A DNA stretch of 64,000 nt from Edolisoma coerulescens (taxonomy: Eukaryota > Chordata > Aves > Passeriformes > Campephagidae). Every line of letters begins with the position of its first letter. The first letter of the stretch is position 1. The position numbers and the translations under genes are program-made. The notes beneath the pieces were generated by a model. The model ran no database searches. It saw nothing but the letters and a program-made list of their open reading frames with translations, and was not told the DNA's origin. The stretch covers positions 2,162,993 through 2,226,992 of the forward strand of contig VWZW01004324.1 of the NCBI GenBank assembly GCA_013397115.1, in the 5' to 3' direction. This document shows positions 36,331-46,773 of the stretch, piece after piece.

Positions 36331-36752
36331 GTGAGGCTAAGGTGAACTTAGGACACCTTCAAGCATCCATTTTACATGTTGCTACTTGCTCTTTGCTGTA
36401 TGAGAACACTCAGTACCCAACTCCTGGTGCTCTTTGTGCGAGCGAACACAGTCACTGCACCAAAAAGCATCCTGAATACAAAGAACCTAAAATTATCCTT
36501 TCAAGACATTCAACAAGTCATCATCCTGTCTTGTAAAACTAGAAAATCATCTTGTAAGAGGACCAGAATAGTAAATTTAATAGAAAATATCTTAAGATCT
36601 TTGCTAAATTATGAAATTCAGGCTCAGCTATTCCTAGCATGTGATGTCTGTTTTGTTTGACCAAGAGAAAATGCAGATCAGAGGAACACACACTTTTAGA
36701 AAAATAAGAACAAATCCTGTACAAGTCTGAAATGTCCTCATTCTTGTTCTAG

Positions 36753-36853
36753 GTCAAGGTCTAACATTAAAAGCACAGGCTGACAAGTTTGGCATGCCCA
36801 GTGTAGAAACGTTAGAGGAGCAACTTGAGAAAACTGCAGAAGGGACAAGATAA
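36753..36853 (+). CDS. Candidate terminal coding exon with stop, protein unknown
   Basis: Preceded by a good acceptor ('tcctcattcttgttctag'). In the phase set by the exon ending at 36330 it reads GQGLTLKAQAD, then 'KFGMPSVETLEEQLEK', then TAEGTR and stop TAA at 36851. It is charged, probably helical, and coiled-coil-like at the end. The intron (36331-36752) is 422 nt, GT-AG, a usual size for birds. A possible poly-A signal ATTAAA lies at 37319. Matching phase, splice sites and protein-like composition argue for a real carboxy-terminus of a multi-exon gene. The family is not recognised; chance is the alternative. Confidence 0.42.
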
Positions 36854-39479
36854 TTGCTGCCCAGTTCATTTTCCATCTCATTTACTGTATGAATGCATTA
36901 TGATGAAAGCTCACGAGTTCTGTCCAAGAAATTGTTATATCTTATATGGACAATTAACCAGGCTGCATGTTACCTGTTAAAAATCAAGTAATCTTGGAGA
37001 AGAGTAGGCTAACTCTTACAAGAAGAATGTGCTACCTTAAAAAATGTGTTTTCTTTACATGGACTGTTTGTCATAAGACTTACTCTTTTCAGCACATCAG
37101 TCAGCTTCATTATAGTGTTCTTGATAGCATATTGTGATTAAACTGCAGGATCCACAAGTGGTTCAGCAGCAGGGTTATAGAGTACTGAATTATGAAGGAC
37201 ACAGTGTTAAATCTATCAAAAGATAAAGGAGTAAAAATACCCTTTCATTATAAATTAACAATGAGATGTTAAACATTAGAACTGCCTAGAAAAGCAAATC
37301 AGGCATTCTGGGAAGCATATTAAATAGATGTAGCCCACTTTTATGCTGCCCTGAAACATGGCAACTCGTTGCATGTTCTTTTACCTGGTGGGGAGTCTGG
37401 ATAGCAAATGTAAATGGGGAAAATGCTAAATTTGCTGTAGAACGGAAAGCTAGATTTTTAAATGAGGTTTAGAACAGATAATGTTATTTTTAAACTAGGT
37501 AATATTTTAATTTAATTTTAATATTTTAATATTTTATTGAATTTTAATTTCCAGCAACGGGTACTGATTACCGACTGTAGGTGTCCTATCAGCATCAACT
37601 AGGAATTCAAAGCAAGATAAAACAGTAATGCCTCTCACTCTGCAAATACTCACACACAGGATTAAGCCCAGTCCTATCCATGTCAGGGAAATTCTCAATC
37701 ACACTGGATTGATAATCAATAAGATCTTCATGAAAGAGATATAATGTCATGCAATCTCATCTGGAGAAGCAAAGATTGTAGGTACATCTTTCAGAGAAAT
37801 GCTCTGATGTGTGTGATCACAGTGGAAGACTCTCCTAAAAGGAATTCTTTTTTGTTGACATGATTACTAATTAATGTTGTTAAGCGCTATAGAAGATCCA
37901 AAGGTTGGAGAGTTTAGAGAGATTCTACTCTGAAAGATTAAACCTTACTTAACAATAGGGATAAAGATGTTATACAGGTTTTATTCATGAGGTTTTGGTT
38001 TGTGAGAGTTAATACATATGCGGTGTTATGAAAAACATGTCAAGCAATACAACAGGATACAGCCTTGGACAGTTTGTGTCCAAAACCAAATGTTATCTAT
38101 GGGTAGAAAATTTCCTGTCACAGTATTTTTCACTCTTTATCTGACCATTTCATAGTAATAAGAGTTGTATGAACAAAAACAATCACATATTTTAAAAAAT
38201 ATGTTATTATAGCTTCACCCACACACATAATTAGACCTCACTTTATAGAGATAGACAATTTGGCTACTCTGTGCAGATTGTGTTTTTCCCAAGGGAAAAG
38301 AAGTTTCTATAGATTTATATAATTGTTTCTAAATTAACCCAGTCATTTTGAAGCCTATAGCATTAAGATTTTCAGGATAAGTTTTTTTAACTCCAGGTTG
38401 CCAGTATACTTCTAGGGGTACTAATAGTGTAGTGTGCTTAATAAAAAATAAAAAATTCTGGTTTTCTAACTAATATGTAACATTTATGATGGATCTATTT
38501 CCAGACCAGCTTACTGTGTGATTCCTCTTGGTGTTGGAAAAATTCCAACCTACTATCCACCTCTTTTAAATGGGTTTGAAAAGTGCCCAAGAAAATTTTT
38601 GAATATCAAATTCAGTCCTTTAAGTGACCTGTTCATTTACCTCTTCCACACCAAAATTTCTGAGGATTAACCAGATATACACATTCAGTTGTATTAATGG
38701 TGGGTTATATATAAAAAGGCCCATAATTTTTTTAATTTACAAGAAATTTATGTAAGTTTAGACCTTGCCCAGGTGGCCTGTTTTGATGACAACAAATTCA
38801 CCATTACACTTATGCCTTATCAAAATAAGATCTCATTAGAGTTTAAATCGTGATCGTTCACGCTGGAAATCCGTTGGCAATAAGCAGACTGAACTGTCTC
38901 AACAAGAAAACAAGCTAAAGAAAATTAAGAAAAAAGACTCAATTTTGTTTAAAAAAGGTGATTTTTTTCTTTGCAGAAAGGCAGATTTTCAACCAAATGT
39001 TTCAACAAAGAAAACAAAGCCAAAGTAATTTTTGTGTGGAAGTGGACTCTTGAGAATGTTCTTTTTAACCTTTCTTTCTAGAGTATAAAAAAAAGAATAA
39101 AGCTCGTCCATATCAGCTTCACAGAAACAGAAGCTTTAGTGTGGGTTTCTACAATCTCAATACTAATGGGTTACACAGGTAAAGGTAAAACACCTCTATT
39201 TAAACAGGACAGTAAATGTGTATGAAGAGTGGAAGCAAACGAAGGGTATTGTGGGACCAGGAGAACTAAACTAACTGAGGAGTAATTTTACTAATCTTTT
39301 CAGTACCAAAACTTTATGAGGATCCTAATAAATATATTTAGGAATCGACCATCAGCCTCTAAAAATAACATCAAAGGATATTTTAATAGCATCTTGCATT
39401 TCAAACATATAATATTCTCAGTACCCTCTTTGGCTAACAGGGTCTCTAAGAAAGAGGAGAGTTGCAGAGGCAAAAGTAA
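36854..39479. other. Unique AT-rich sequence (possible 3' UTR at left)
   Basis: If the exon pair is real, its 3' untranslated region begins here. An AT-only-like low-complexity stretch lies at about 37497-37551. A small near-palindrome 'acatatttt'/'aaaatatgt' lies near 38185-38204. No repeat family or further exon is recognised. Confidence 0.5.
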
Positions 39480-39599
39480 AAATTAAGTTGCATTAATAAC
39501 TTGAACCACCAGCAGATCCACTCCCCAGGCTAGGCAATTAGTGCAAAGGGATGCAGAGGTATCACTTGTTTCCCTGAGTGGGAGAGTGACTCTGGTTAG

Positions 39600-40110
39600 T
39601 GCTAAGGGCACACAGAACTTTGGTTCATGCTGGACTGAAATCAGAGGTTTTTTAATATTTCTGAACAAGATTCCATTCACATTAGTGGCTAATGTGTTAT
39701 GCAGAGGTGATCTGTTGGATGTTCTTGCATTTTCATTTTTGGGGGAAAGGTGACGGATTAAATCTTTGCAGAAGGTACTGTAACTAATTCTCATACATAA
39801 TTGCATATGCATAGAGTGAGCGAAAATCCCTCTTGCAGAGCAGAAATTGAATTGAGGGGGCCACCTAATAAAATTGCATGTGATTATTACAATCCTGAGT
39901 ATTTAATTACAATTTTTAACCCATGGGCTCTCAGACTCCTCCAGTGGAACTATAATCAAACTGTGTCCCTATCAGGAAGAAAAATCCAGCGTTCATAATG
40001 AAAAAAATGATGGCAGTAAATGGCGGTGGTTTTTACAAGAAATGCCAACATGAAAACGCTTGAGGCTCTATGGCAAGAGATAAATACCTTGCAAAATCAG
40101 GGCGAATAAA
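39600..40110. other. Candidate conserved non-coding block with homeodomain/POU-type motifs
   Basis: A repeat-free block with closely spaced AT-rich regulatory words: 'taattgcatatgcat' at 39798-39812, 'aaattgcatgtgattattac' near 39871-39890, 'tttaattac' near 39903 and 'agggcgaataaatgc' near 40099. Open frames on both strands (109 codons minus at 39483-39812; 70 and 65 plus) have no domain. The motif clustering is seen; enhancer function is inferred. Confidence 0.28.
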
Positions 40111-40409
40111 TGCTTAAACTATGTCTTTGCTGCAATGTATGCTACTTTGTCTCACTCTGGTTAAATTTTGTTCTGACACCATTCAGATTGCAGGGTTGTC
40201 AGAGCTATGGTCTGATATCAAAGTCTTAGCCAGGCAACCTTGTCTTTTTTTGGGTGCATGTGGTAGGGCTCAGATTCTCTGGAAATCCTGGGGTGTGGAG
40301 CCAATCTGCTGTTTCAGTCTCCAGGCGAATACCACACAGACTTTGTGAATACTGAAGCAGGAGAAAAGATCAACCATTTTCTCCATTCGCCCCCAAAAAT
40401 AGGAAACAG

Positions 40410-40495
40410 GTGAATGTCCTTCCAGAAAGAGCAGCATCTGTAAGGGAAAAGGAAGCTAGACTTACACTGCGAAAGTTAGAGAGGAATACCCTCAG
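40410..40495 (+). other. Weak exon candidate with a GC-type donor
   Basis: Follows 'ggaaacag' and encodes 'NVLPERAASVREKEARLTLR' and then KLERNTLR, a highly charged coiled-coil-like run. It ends at CTCAG followed by 'gcaagt', which matches the rare GC-AG donor consensus. The acceptor tract is interrupted by A-rich sequence. It lies downstream of the stop at 36851, so it would belong to another transcript. Probably chance, but worth testing. Confidence 0.15.
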
Positions 40496-42463
40496 GCAAG
40501 TTTTAAGAAGACAGAGGGGACATAAAACCTGGAGACATGGGATAAATGGGAAATCCAGTGCCAGCAGTTCTCAGTTCTGGGGTATTCTGGGGGTGGGGAG
40601 AGGGAAGGAGAAGTAAAAAATCACTGCATCTTTGTATCCCTGAACTTTTCCAGTAGAAAAGCTCTCGTGTTACTGAGCTATTGTTTGTCTTCTACAGCTT
40701 CTCCATTCCAACTCTTTTTCTTGCTACTGTGTAGGATACAATGAGGCACAAAACATACTTTCAGTACCCAAGTGGGGAGGATGCCAATTGCACAGCAAAG
40801 TCTTCACCTGCAGTAGCACAGAATTTTTGGAAACCCTTTGCTTTGTTCTTGAAACCAAAAGAACAGCCAACATAAGTCAGCCCAAGGGGTTGCCTGGTCC
40901 CTTCTCCTGGCTCCACCTCAGAAAGAATGTAAAAAGCATATCCAGAATTACTTCACTGTACCTATTCCAGCATCCAGTATTCTGCAGCTCAGGCACCTGC
41001 TGAAGCAGTACTGATGCCTCTGTGTGTAACAGTCCTCACTGGATTTTCCAGCTAAGAAATCTCCTCTATTTACATGAACCCTCTTTTTCCCCACATCATC
41101 TCTTTCTCACTGGAGAGTAAAATACTGTTCAAAATCTGTCACATAGTGTGGCATGCACCCAGAGGATAAAACCAGCTTTACTTCCATCCTTGAGGCTGAT
41201 CAAATTACAATAACATACCGCCTCCAAGACTCTATACACTGTTTTAGTTGCCTGAAGCAGACAATGTATTCACTCCATGAAGAGAAACTTCAAGAAGAAC
41301 ATCTGAGGTAATCTCAATAGAAAAATCTTTGATAGAAAAAAAGTCTAAACAAAGAAACAACATGCCTTGCACAAAGAGGTTCTAACGAATACTTTTGCAA
41401 AAACATTTATTATTTCTAAATTACCACATGTTGTCTGATGAAAGTAGGGTTGTGAAAAAGAAAAAAAAAATCAGTTTGACATGTGGTTACATTCAATCAA
41501 CAGAGGATAGGAACTTCAACAGAGTAAGGATTGTTTCCTACACCGAGGATATTTATGCTGGCAGTAATCTTCCTAGGCATCTGAAAGTTAGGATATTTTA
41601 CTAGCTGTCTTCTTTACTTACATCACTTAACCCATAAAAGTTGTGTTTGCTCTTTTCTTTAAAATGTACACTTGCTTTCCTTCCCCTCCTTCCATCAGAC
41701 AAGAAAAAAGTACTAGTTGGGGAACTCTTTTTACTTAAAGTACACAAAGACCTTTCCTGATCAATATTTCTATTGACATTTGTACAGTCATTAACATTTT
41801 GTGTTTGTTGTTCTCAAAGCCTTCACTTGTTTTTATGTGAAATAAAGCATGTTTTCTTCCTAAGACTGATAAGTTAAGTTTGAGCAGTGTGTGTTATAGT
41901 CTGGTACCAACTGCATTCAAACCAGACTATGACATTAGATGACCACCAGATAAAATGTAATCGTCTTTGTTGTGTGTGTGTTTTTGTTTTTAAAAAACAG
42001 TAGTCAAAATATTTACTAGTAAGTAAAGGGACCATTTCAGCACATGGAGATAGCCTGAGTATTTTAAACTGGGAGAAATGCACCTATTGGAAAAGAATAA
42101 ATTATTAAGACAAAGTCAAAAAGGATTTGCATTTGAATTCAGTGTTAAACCTAACTTGACTTTTCTTTGCATGTGCTTCTGAAATGAGGAATGACAAAAA
42201 TGCAGGCTTCTGACACTGGAAAATTGTGCCTCTTCCCATTTTGCACACTAATTCAATAGATATTCTCATGTTACAGTTACTTATAACATTTGCTTCTCAC
42301 TTAAAGAAAAGTACTATGAAAAGAAAAAAAATGTTCACTGTACACTACCTGTTAACATGAAAGTTTTTAGTTTTCTTGAAAACTAAAACTCCTTTCTGAA
42401 CAGACTAGTTTACACTGTAGGTTTACTCACATTTTAAAAAAAATTATCTTTCAACTCCACTGT
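40496..42463. other. Unique non-coding sequence with one hairpin
   Basis: No repeat family. At 42365-42388 an 11-bp inverted repeat ('ttttagttttc' and 'gaaaactaaaa') encloses a 2-nt spacer. Nothing else is recognised. Confidence 0.5.
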
Positions 42464-42511
42464 CTATATATATCCATATATCCATATATACATATATATC
42501 CATATATATCT
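42464..42511 (+). repeat. TATATATCCA-type low-complexity tandem repeat
   Basis: Alternating 'tatata' and 'tatccata' units, about five imperfect copies of a 10-bp motif, seen directly. It ends about 20 bp before the CR1 that starts near 42530. Confidence 0.85.
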
Positions 42512-42529
42512 GCACATACTCCCCACCAG

Positions 42530-43026
42530 GATTCCTGCCTTCAGCTCTGGGTCCTCCAACATGAGAAGGACATGGACCCAGAGGGGGGTCACAAAGGTGA
42601 TCAGAGGGCTGGAGCACCTCTCCTGTAAGGACAGGCTGAGGGGGTTGTTCAGCCTCAAGAAGGGAAGGCTCTGGGAAGACTTTACAGAACTTTCCAGTAC
42701 CTAAAGGGGCTACAAGAAAACTGGAGAGGGACTGTTCACAAGGACATGGAGTGATAGGACTAGGTGGAACGGCTTTAAAACAAAAGAGGGTAGAGTTAGA
42801 TTAGCTACAAGATATTCTTTACTGTGAGGGTGGTGAGGCCCTGGCACAGGTTGCTCAGAGAGGTTGTGGAAGCCTCATCCCTGGAAGTGTTCAAGGCCAG
42901 GTTGGATGGGGCTTTGAGCAACCTGGTCTAGTGGAAAGTGTCCCTGCCCATAGCAGGGGGAATGGAATGAGATGATCTTTAAGGTCCCTTCCAACCCAAA
43001 CCATTCTATGATCGTACAGATCTGTG
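42530..43026 (+). mobile_element. CR1 LINE, 5'-truncated, with 3' end
   Basis: Plus-strand CR1. Seen in order: 'acatgagaaggacatggacc', 'ggtgatcagagggctggagc', 'aggctgagggggttgttcag', 'tccagtacctaaaggggcta', 'ctttactgtgagggtggtga', 'ctggaagtgttcaaggccag', 'aacctggtctagtggaaagt' and 'ggtcccttccaacccaaacc', with tail 'attctatgatcg'. It is well preserved compared with the other copies, hence relatively young. Only the last part of the element is present. Confidence 0.94.
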
Positions 43027-46000
43027 AACATAAGATGGTACCTTCCCTGTGAGAGCAAATAGAGCTTAGATTTGGTCAGGGCTAAATGTCTCAGAATGGC
43101 CACTAAGAACATTTTAAATGGTCTCTTCCTCAATATATTTCTATCTTCTGAAAAACAAGAAGGGTGATATAATGTGCATACTAGACCCTTATGTTCGTGC
43201 ACTTACATCAAAATTTATTGATTTAACAAAATGGAAATTATCTTAAAAAGAAGAAACAGATTTGATTATTTTCTTTGGGCAATTACTTAGAATTAGTAGG
43301 ATTATTCCTCAGATTTATTGTGACCCTTCCAGACTTACACACAGTACAACAAAGTCTGATTTGCAACCTGTTTAGAGCACACAGACAATACAGTACACTA
43401 ACTAGAAGAAAACAAATCAGTGTAGCTGATCAACAAAAGGCACCAGAGGACAACCTGAAACTATTGTTGGATACTTCTATTCTATGTTTTTGCTCTGCTT
43501 GTTCTGATTTGCCACACAATAATAATAGCAATAAGTAACTTGGCATTTCCATTATGTTGTTCTTCTTTAGCTCAGAATGGTTCTTTCCAGGTTTACTTCA
43601 GATAAAACAGGTCAATACCCAGCAGACCGAGGGCAATCAGGCCAGAACTACTCATTCAAGACTTCATTTTCAAGTGTGTTCTTGATGTTATCAGTTGCAC
43701 ACAACCCTACCTTCACCTGCTTTTAATTCCTCTGAGTAAATGGAGCAAGAGGAAGTCTCTGGATTGGATACGAAATAGCTCTGGGAGAATACACTTCTGA
43801 CCTTTTGCTGGTGTCTTTAATTTGCCATTTGCTACTAGCTAATCCTGTCGGTTAACAACTGAGCAAAGAAAAAGGCAGTTAAGAAGTAGAATGTGAAGAC
43901 AAACTAGGTTTTAAAGAACATAAACCATTGCTTGCCCATGAAAATAATATTTGTGCATCAACCACCTCATTCTTAGGCTGAAAAACCTTCTGCAGCACAA
44001 GTGCAAATCAAATCAGGTTATTCAAAATATGTCTGATGTAATTATTTTCACGACTTCAAAGTGTTTGTAATGCAATTGTGTGTTACTATAATCTGTGTCT
44101 CACAAGGTCTCTGTTGAACTCAGTGATAAAAATTTCCTTTGGCCCTGTTGGAAGAGGACTGAGACCTACACTAAGAGAACTCAGTAATCTGGGGATTGCA
44201 TGCAAGTTTTCTGTAAGCATACAATTAAGTCTGGGACTATTGAAACAAGTAAGGTTGGGCTTACTATGAATTTGTGCCATGGGCAGATGGATCCTCAAGG
44301 TTTCTTGGCAGCATAGGCTCAGACTGAAACTTTTGGCAGGGAGGATAATGTTGCAGCATTTTCCTTAACTATCACATCACTATAGGCTCTGTCCTATGTG
44401 GCCTCACATCCTCCCACTGCTATTAATCCTGTAGGGACATAAAATGTCTCAGAATTTTAACTGCTGACAAACACGGAAAAAACCAATAAGGCCTCTAAAA
44501 CAGAAGGAAAGATCCCACAAGCCTTGTTTCTTTAGGAAATCAGGGGTTAAGATTGTATCTACTGAACTTGTTTACTTCTTGATTCCTTGTATTTTTGTCA
44601 GGAGACTCAGGACAAAATATGGACAATCCAGATAATTTGCATTCTGTCAATTGAATTGCTATTCCCTGTGTAGCAATTCTTGGTTAGAGACTCACACTTG
44701 TGATTCATCAGCTGGAAAATTCCAATTTCATCTTACCTAGCAACATGAGTTCTTAGGACACAGCTGATGTGCTTGGATTTACCTTCAGACGTAGAAAAGG
44801 ATCTGATGCCCTGCAGCCTGCAGGAACACAGCCTTTGCAAGAGCAAGGGGAAGCCGGCAGGAGAGGAAAGAATCTTGGAAGGAAATTTGGAGTTGAGACA
44901 CATCTCTTGCTTTAGCAGGGTGAACCCATAGGAATTTCAATAGAGCAGCAAAACCTGTTGCCCTCAGTGAGATAACTTTGAAGAAACAGTTGTGAATGGA
45001 AACCCATGGGAATTTCTTGTCCTTTAAGCAGGTTTTTCCTGTATATGGAATAACCTGGCCCCTTGTTACTGCTCTCTTTCTTATTATCTCCCATACACAC
45101 AGAGGACATAAATATTGTTGAAATGTCAGTCTTGATCATCATCAGCTGTTCACTCTCTCTGAGCTACAGACTGCATTTTTACGTGCAACCCCTTCTGATA
45201 TCCCAGGACATTTCACTGAACTGAATGTGTCATCTAATAACATCACAGAACAGACAGAATTAAGGATTAAAGGCAGAAATGTTGAAAATATTGTATTTTC
45301 TAAAAAAAGTTTAAAAATGTAAAAAATCTATATCTCTATTGATTTGAAGTTAACTCTCATTTAGGTCCCAAATAGAAATAAATTGATATAAAAATATTGT
45401 TATTTCTACTGAGCTGGAAAAGAAATAAGATTTATGGTATTCTTAAAAAAAGCAGCATTTTTTTTTGTGCATTACTATCCTAAGCCATGCATGGAACATT
45501 AATCTTTCAAATGTTTTCCACTGGAAGTTCCTCTTTCTCTCCATGACACTTGGAAATTTTGAAATAAAATAACATAGCTACCATATTTTTCCTGAATATT
45601 TTTGTACTGAAACATTTATCGGTGTTACCTGTGCCTCTAGCTAAATCTATTCTAGAAAGAGGGATTTTCTATTAAAAAACAAAACACCAGTCAGCGCTCC
45701 ACTTCAAATGATGTCCCTTGGCATTTAAGATCAACCAGCATCTCATCTCAGATTCAGACCAATCCAGTACCAAGAGCTTCACTGAATTTTATGTTATAGG
45801 GGTTTGGCATATCAAATATCAAGTTTTGAGTCCAACGTAACCTTTGATCACTGGTGACCCCAAAATGCTGTCCAGCAGTCAAATGCAGGTGTGAAACTTC
45901 AGAACTTGGTTCCAGCTAAGTGAATGAGTTTGGGTTTGAGATCTGTTTTTCATGAGAATTTGTTGTTTTGCTATTTAGTATCATTCAGTACTTTCTAATA

Positions 46001-46184
46001 AGGAATTCAGATTAACATTCTAATAAAGAATACAGAATTAATTTAGCAAAAGGGTTAGGAGGGAGGCTATTATATAAGGTTTATAAAATAAAGTCAGAAC
46101 TGGTGAAGAATAAAATTATTGTCTTGCAAGTCTATGCCACTTTCTACTAAGATCTTTAAATATAATTCATTGAAATTAAAAAAC
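43027..46184. other. Unique non-coding sequence with a short imperfect duplication
   Basis: AT-rich, without recognised repeat families. An approximately 25-bp imperfect direct repeat ('ttctaataaggaattcag' and 'ttctaataaagaatacag') lies at 45993-46042, just upstream of the solo LTR. No exon is recognised. Confidence 0.55.
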
Positions 46185-46773
46185 CCTACTGGTTTTGGCT
46201 GCTGTAGAGTTAATTTTCTCCATCGTATCTGTATGGGGCTGTGTTTTGGACTTGTGCTGCAAGGAGTGTTGATAACACAGGGACATCCTTGTTACTGCCC
46301 AGCAGTGCTGACACAGAGTCAAGGCCTTTTCTGCTCCTCACCCCACCAGCGAGGAGGCTGAGGGTGCACAAGGAGCTGGAAAGGGACACAGCCAGGACAG
46401 CTGATCCCAACTGACCCAAGGGACATCCCACACCATATGGCATCATGCTCAGCTCATAAAGCTGGGGTGAGAAGAAGGAAATGGGGAAAGTTGTGAGTGA
46501 TGGTGTTTGTCTTCCCAGGTCACTGTTATGTGTGATGGAGCCCTGCTTTCCTGGGGGTGGCTGAACACCTCCCTACCCATGGGAAGTTGTGAATGAATTC
46601 CTTGTTTGGCTTTGCTGGCATGTGTGGCTTTCGCTTTACATTTTAAATTGTCTTTATCTCAACCCATTATTTTTCTCAGTTTTACCCTTATGATTCCCTC
46701 CCCCATCCCACCAGGGCTGAGTGAGTGAGCAGCTGTGTGGGGCTGAGTTGCTGACTGGGGTTAAACTACAACA
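46185..46773 (+). mobile_element. Solo LTR of an avian ERVL-type endogenous retrovirus
   Basis: About 589 bp. Starts near 'tactggttttggctgctgta' (the usual leading TG is changed), contains 'tgacacagagtcaaggcctt', 'ccagcgaggaggctgagg', 'ggacagctgatcccaactga', a TATA-like 'cataaag' near 46455, 'ggtgtttgtcttcccaggtc', 'gtgatggagccctgctttcc' and 'gtctttatctcaacccatta', and ends 'ggggttaaactacaaca'. The poly-A signal position reads TTTAAA at 46642. No internal retroviral genes flank it, so it is a solo LTR left by recombination. No clear target duplication is visible. Confidence 0.88.
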
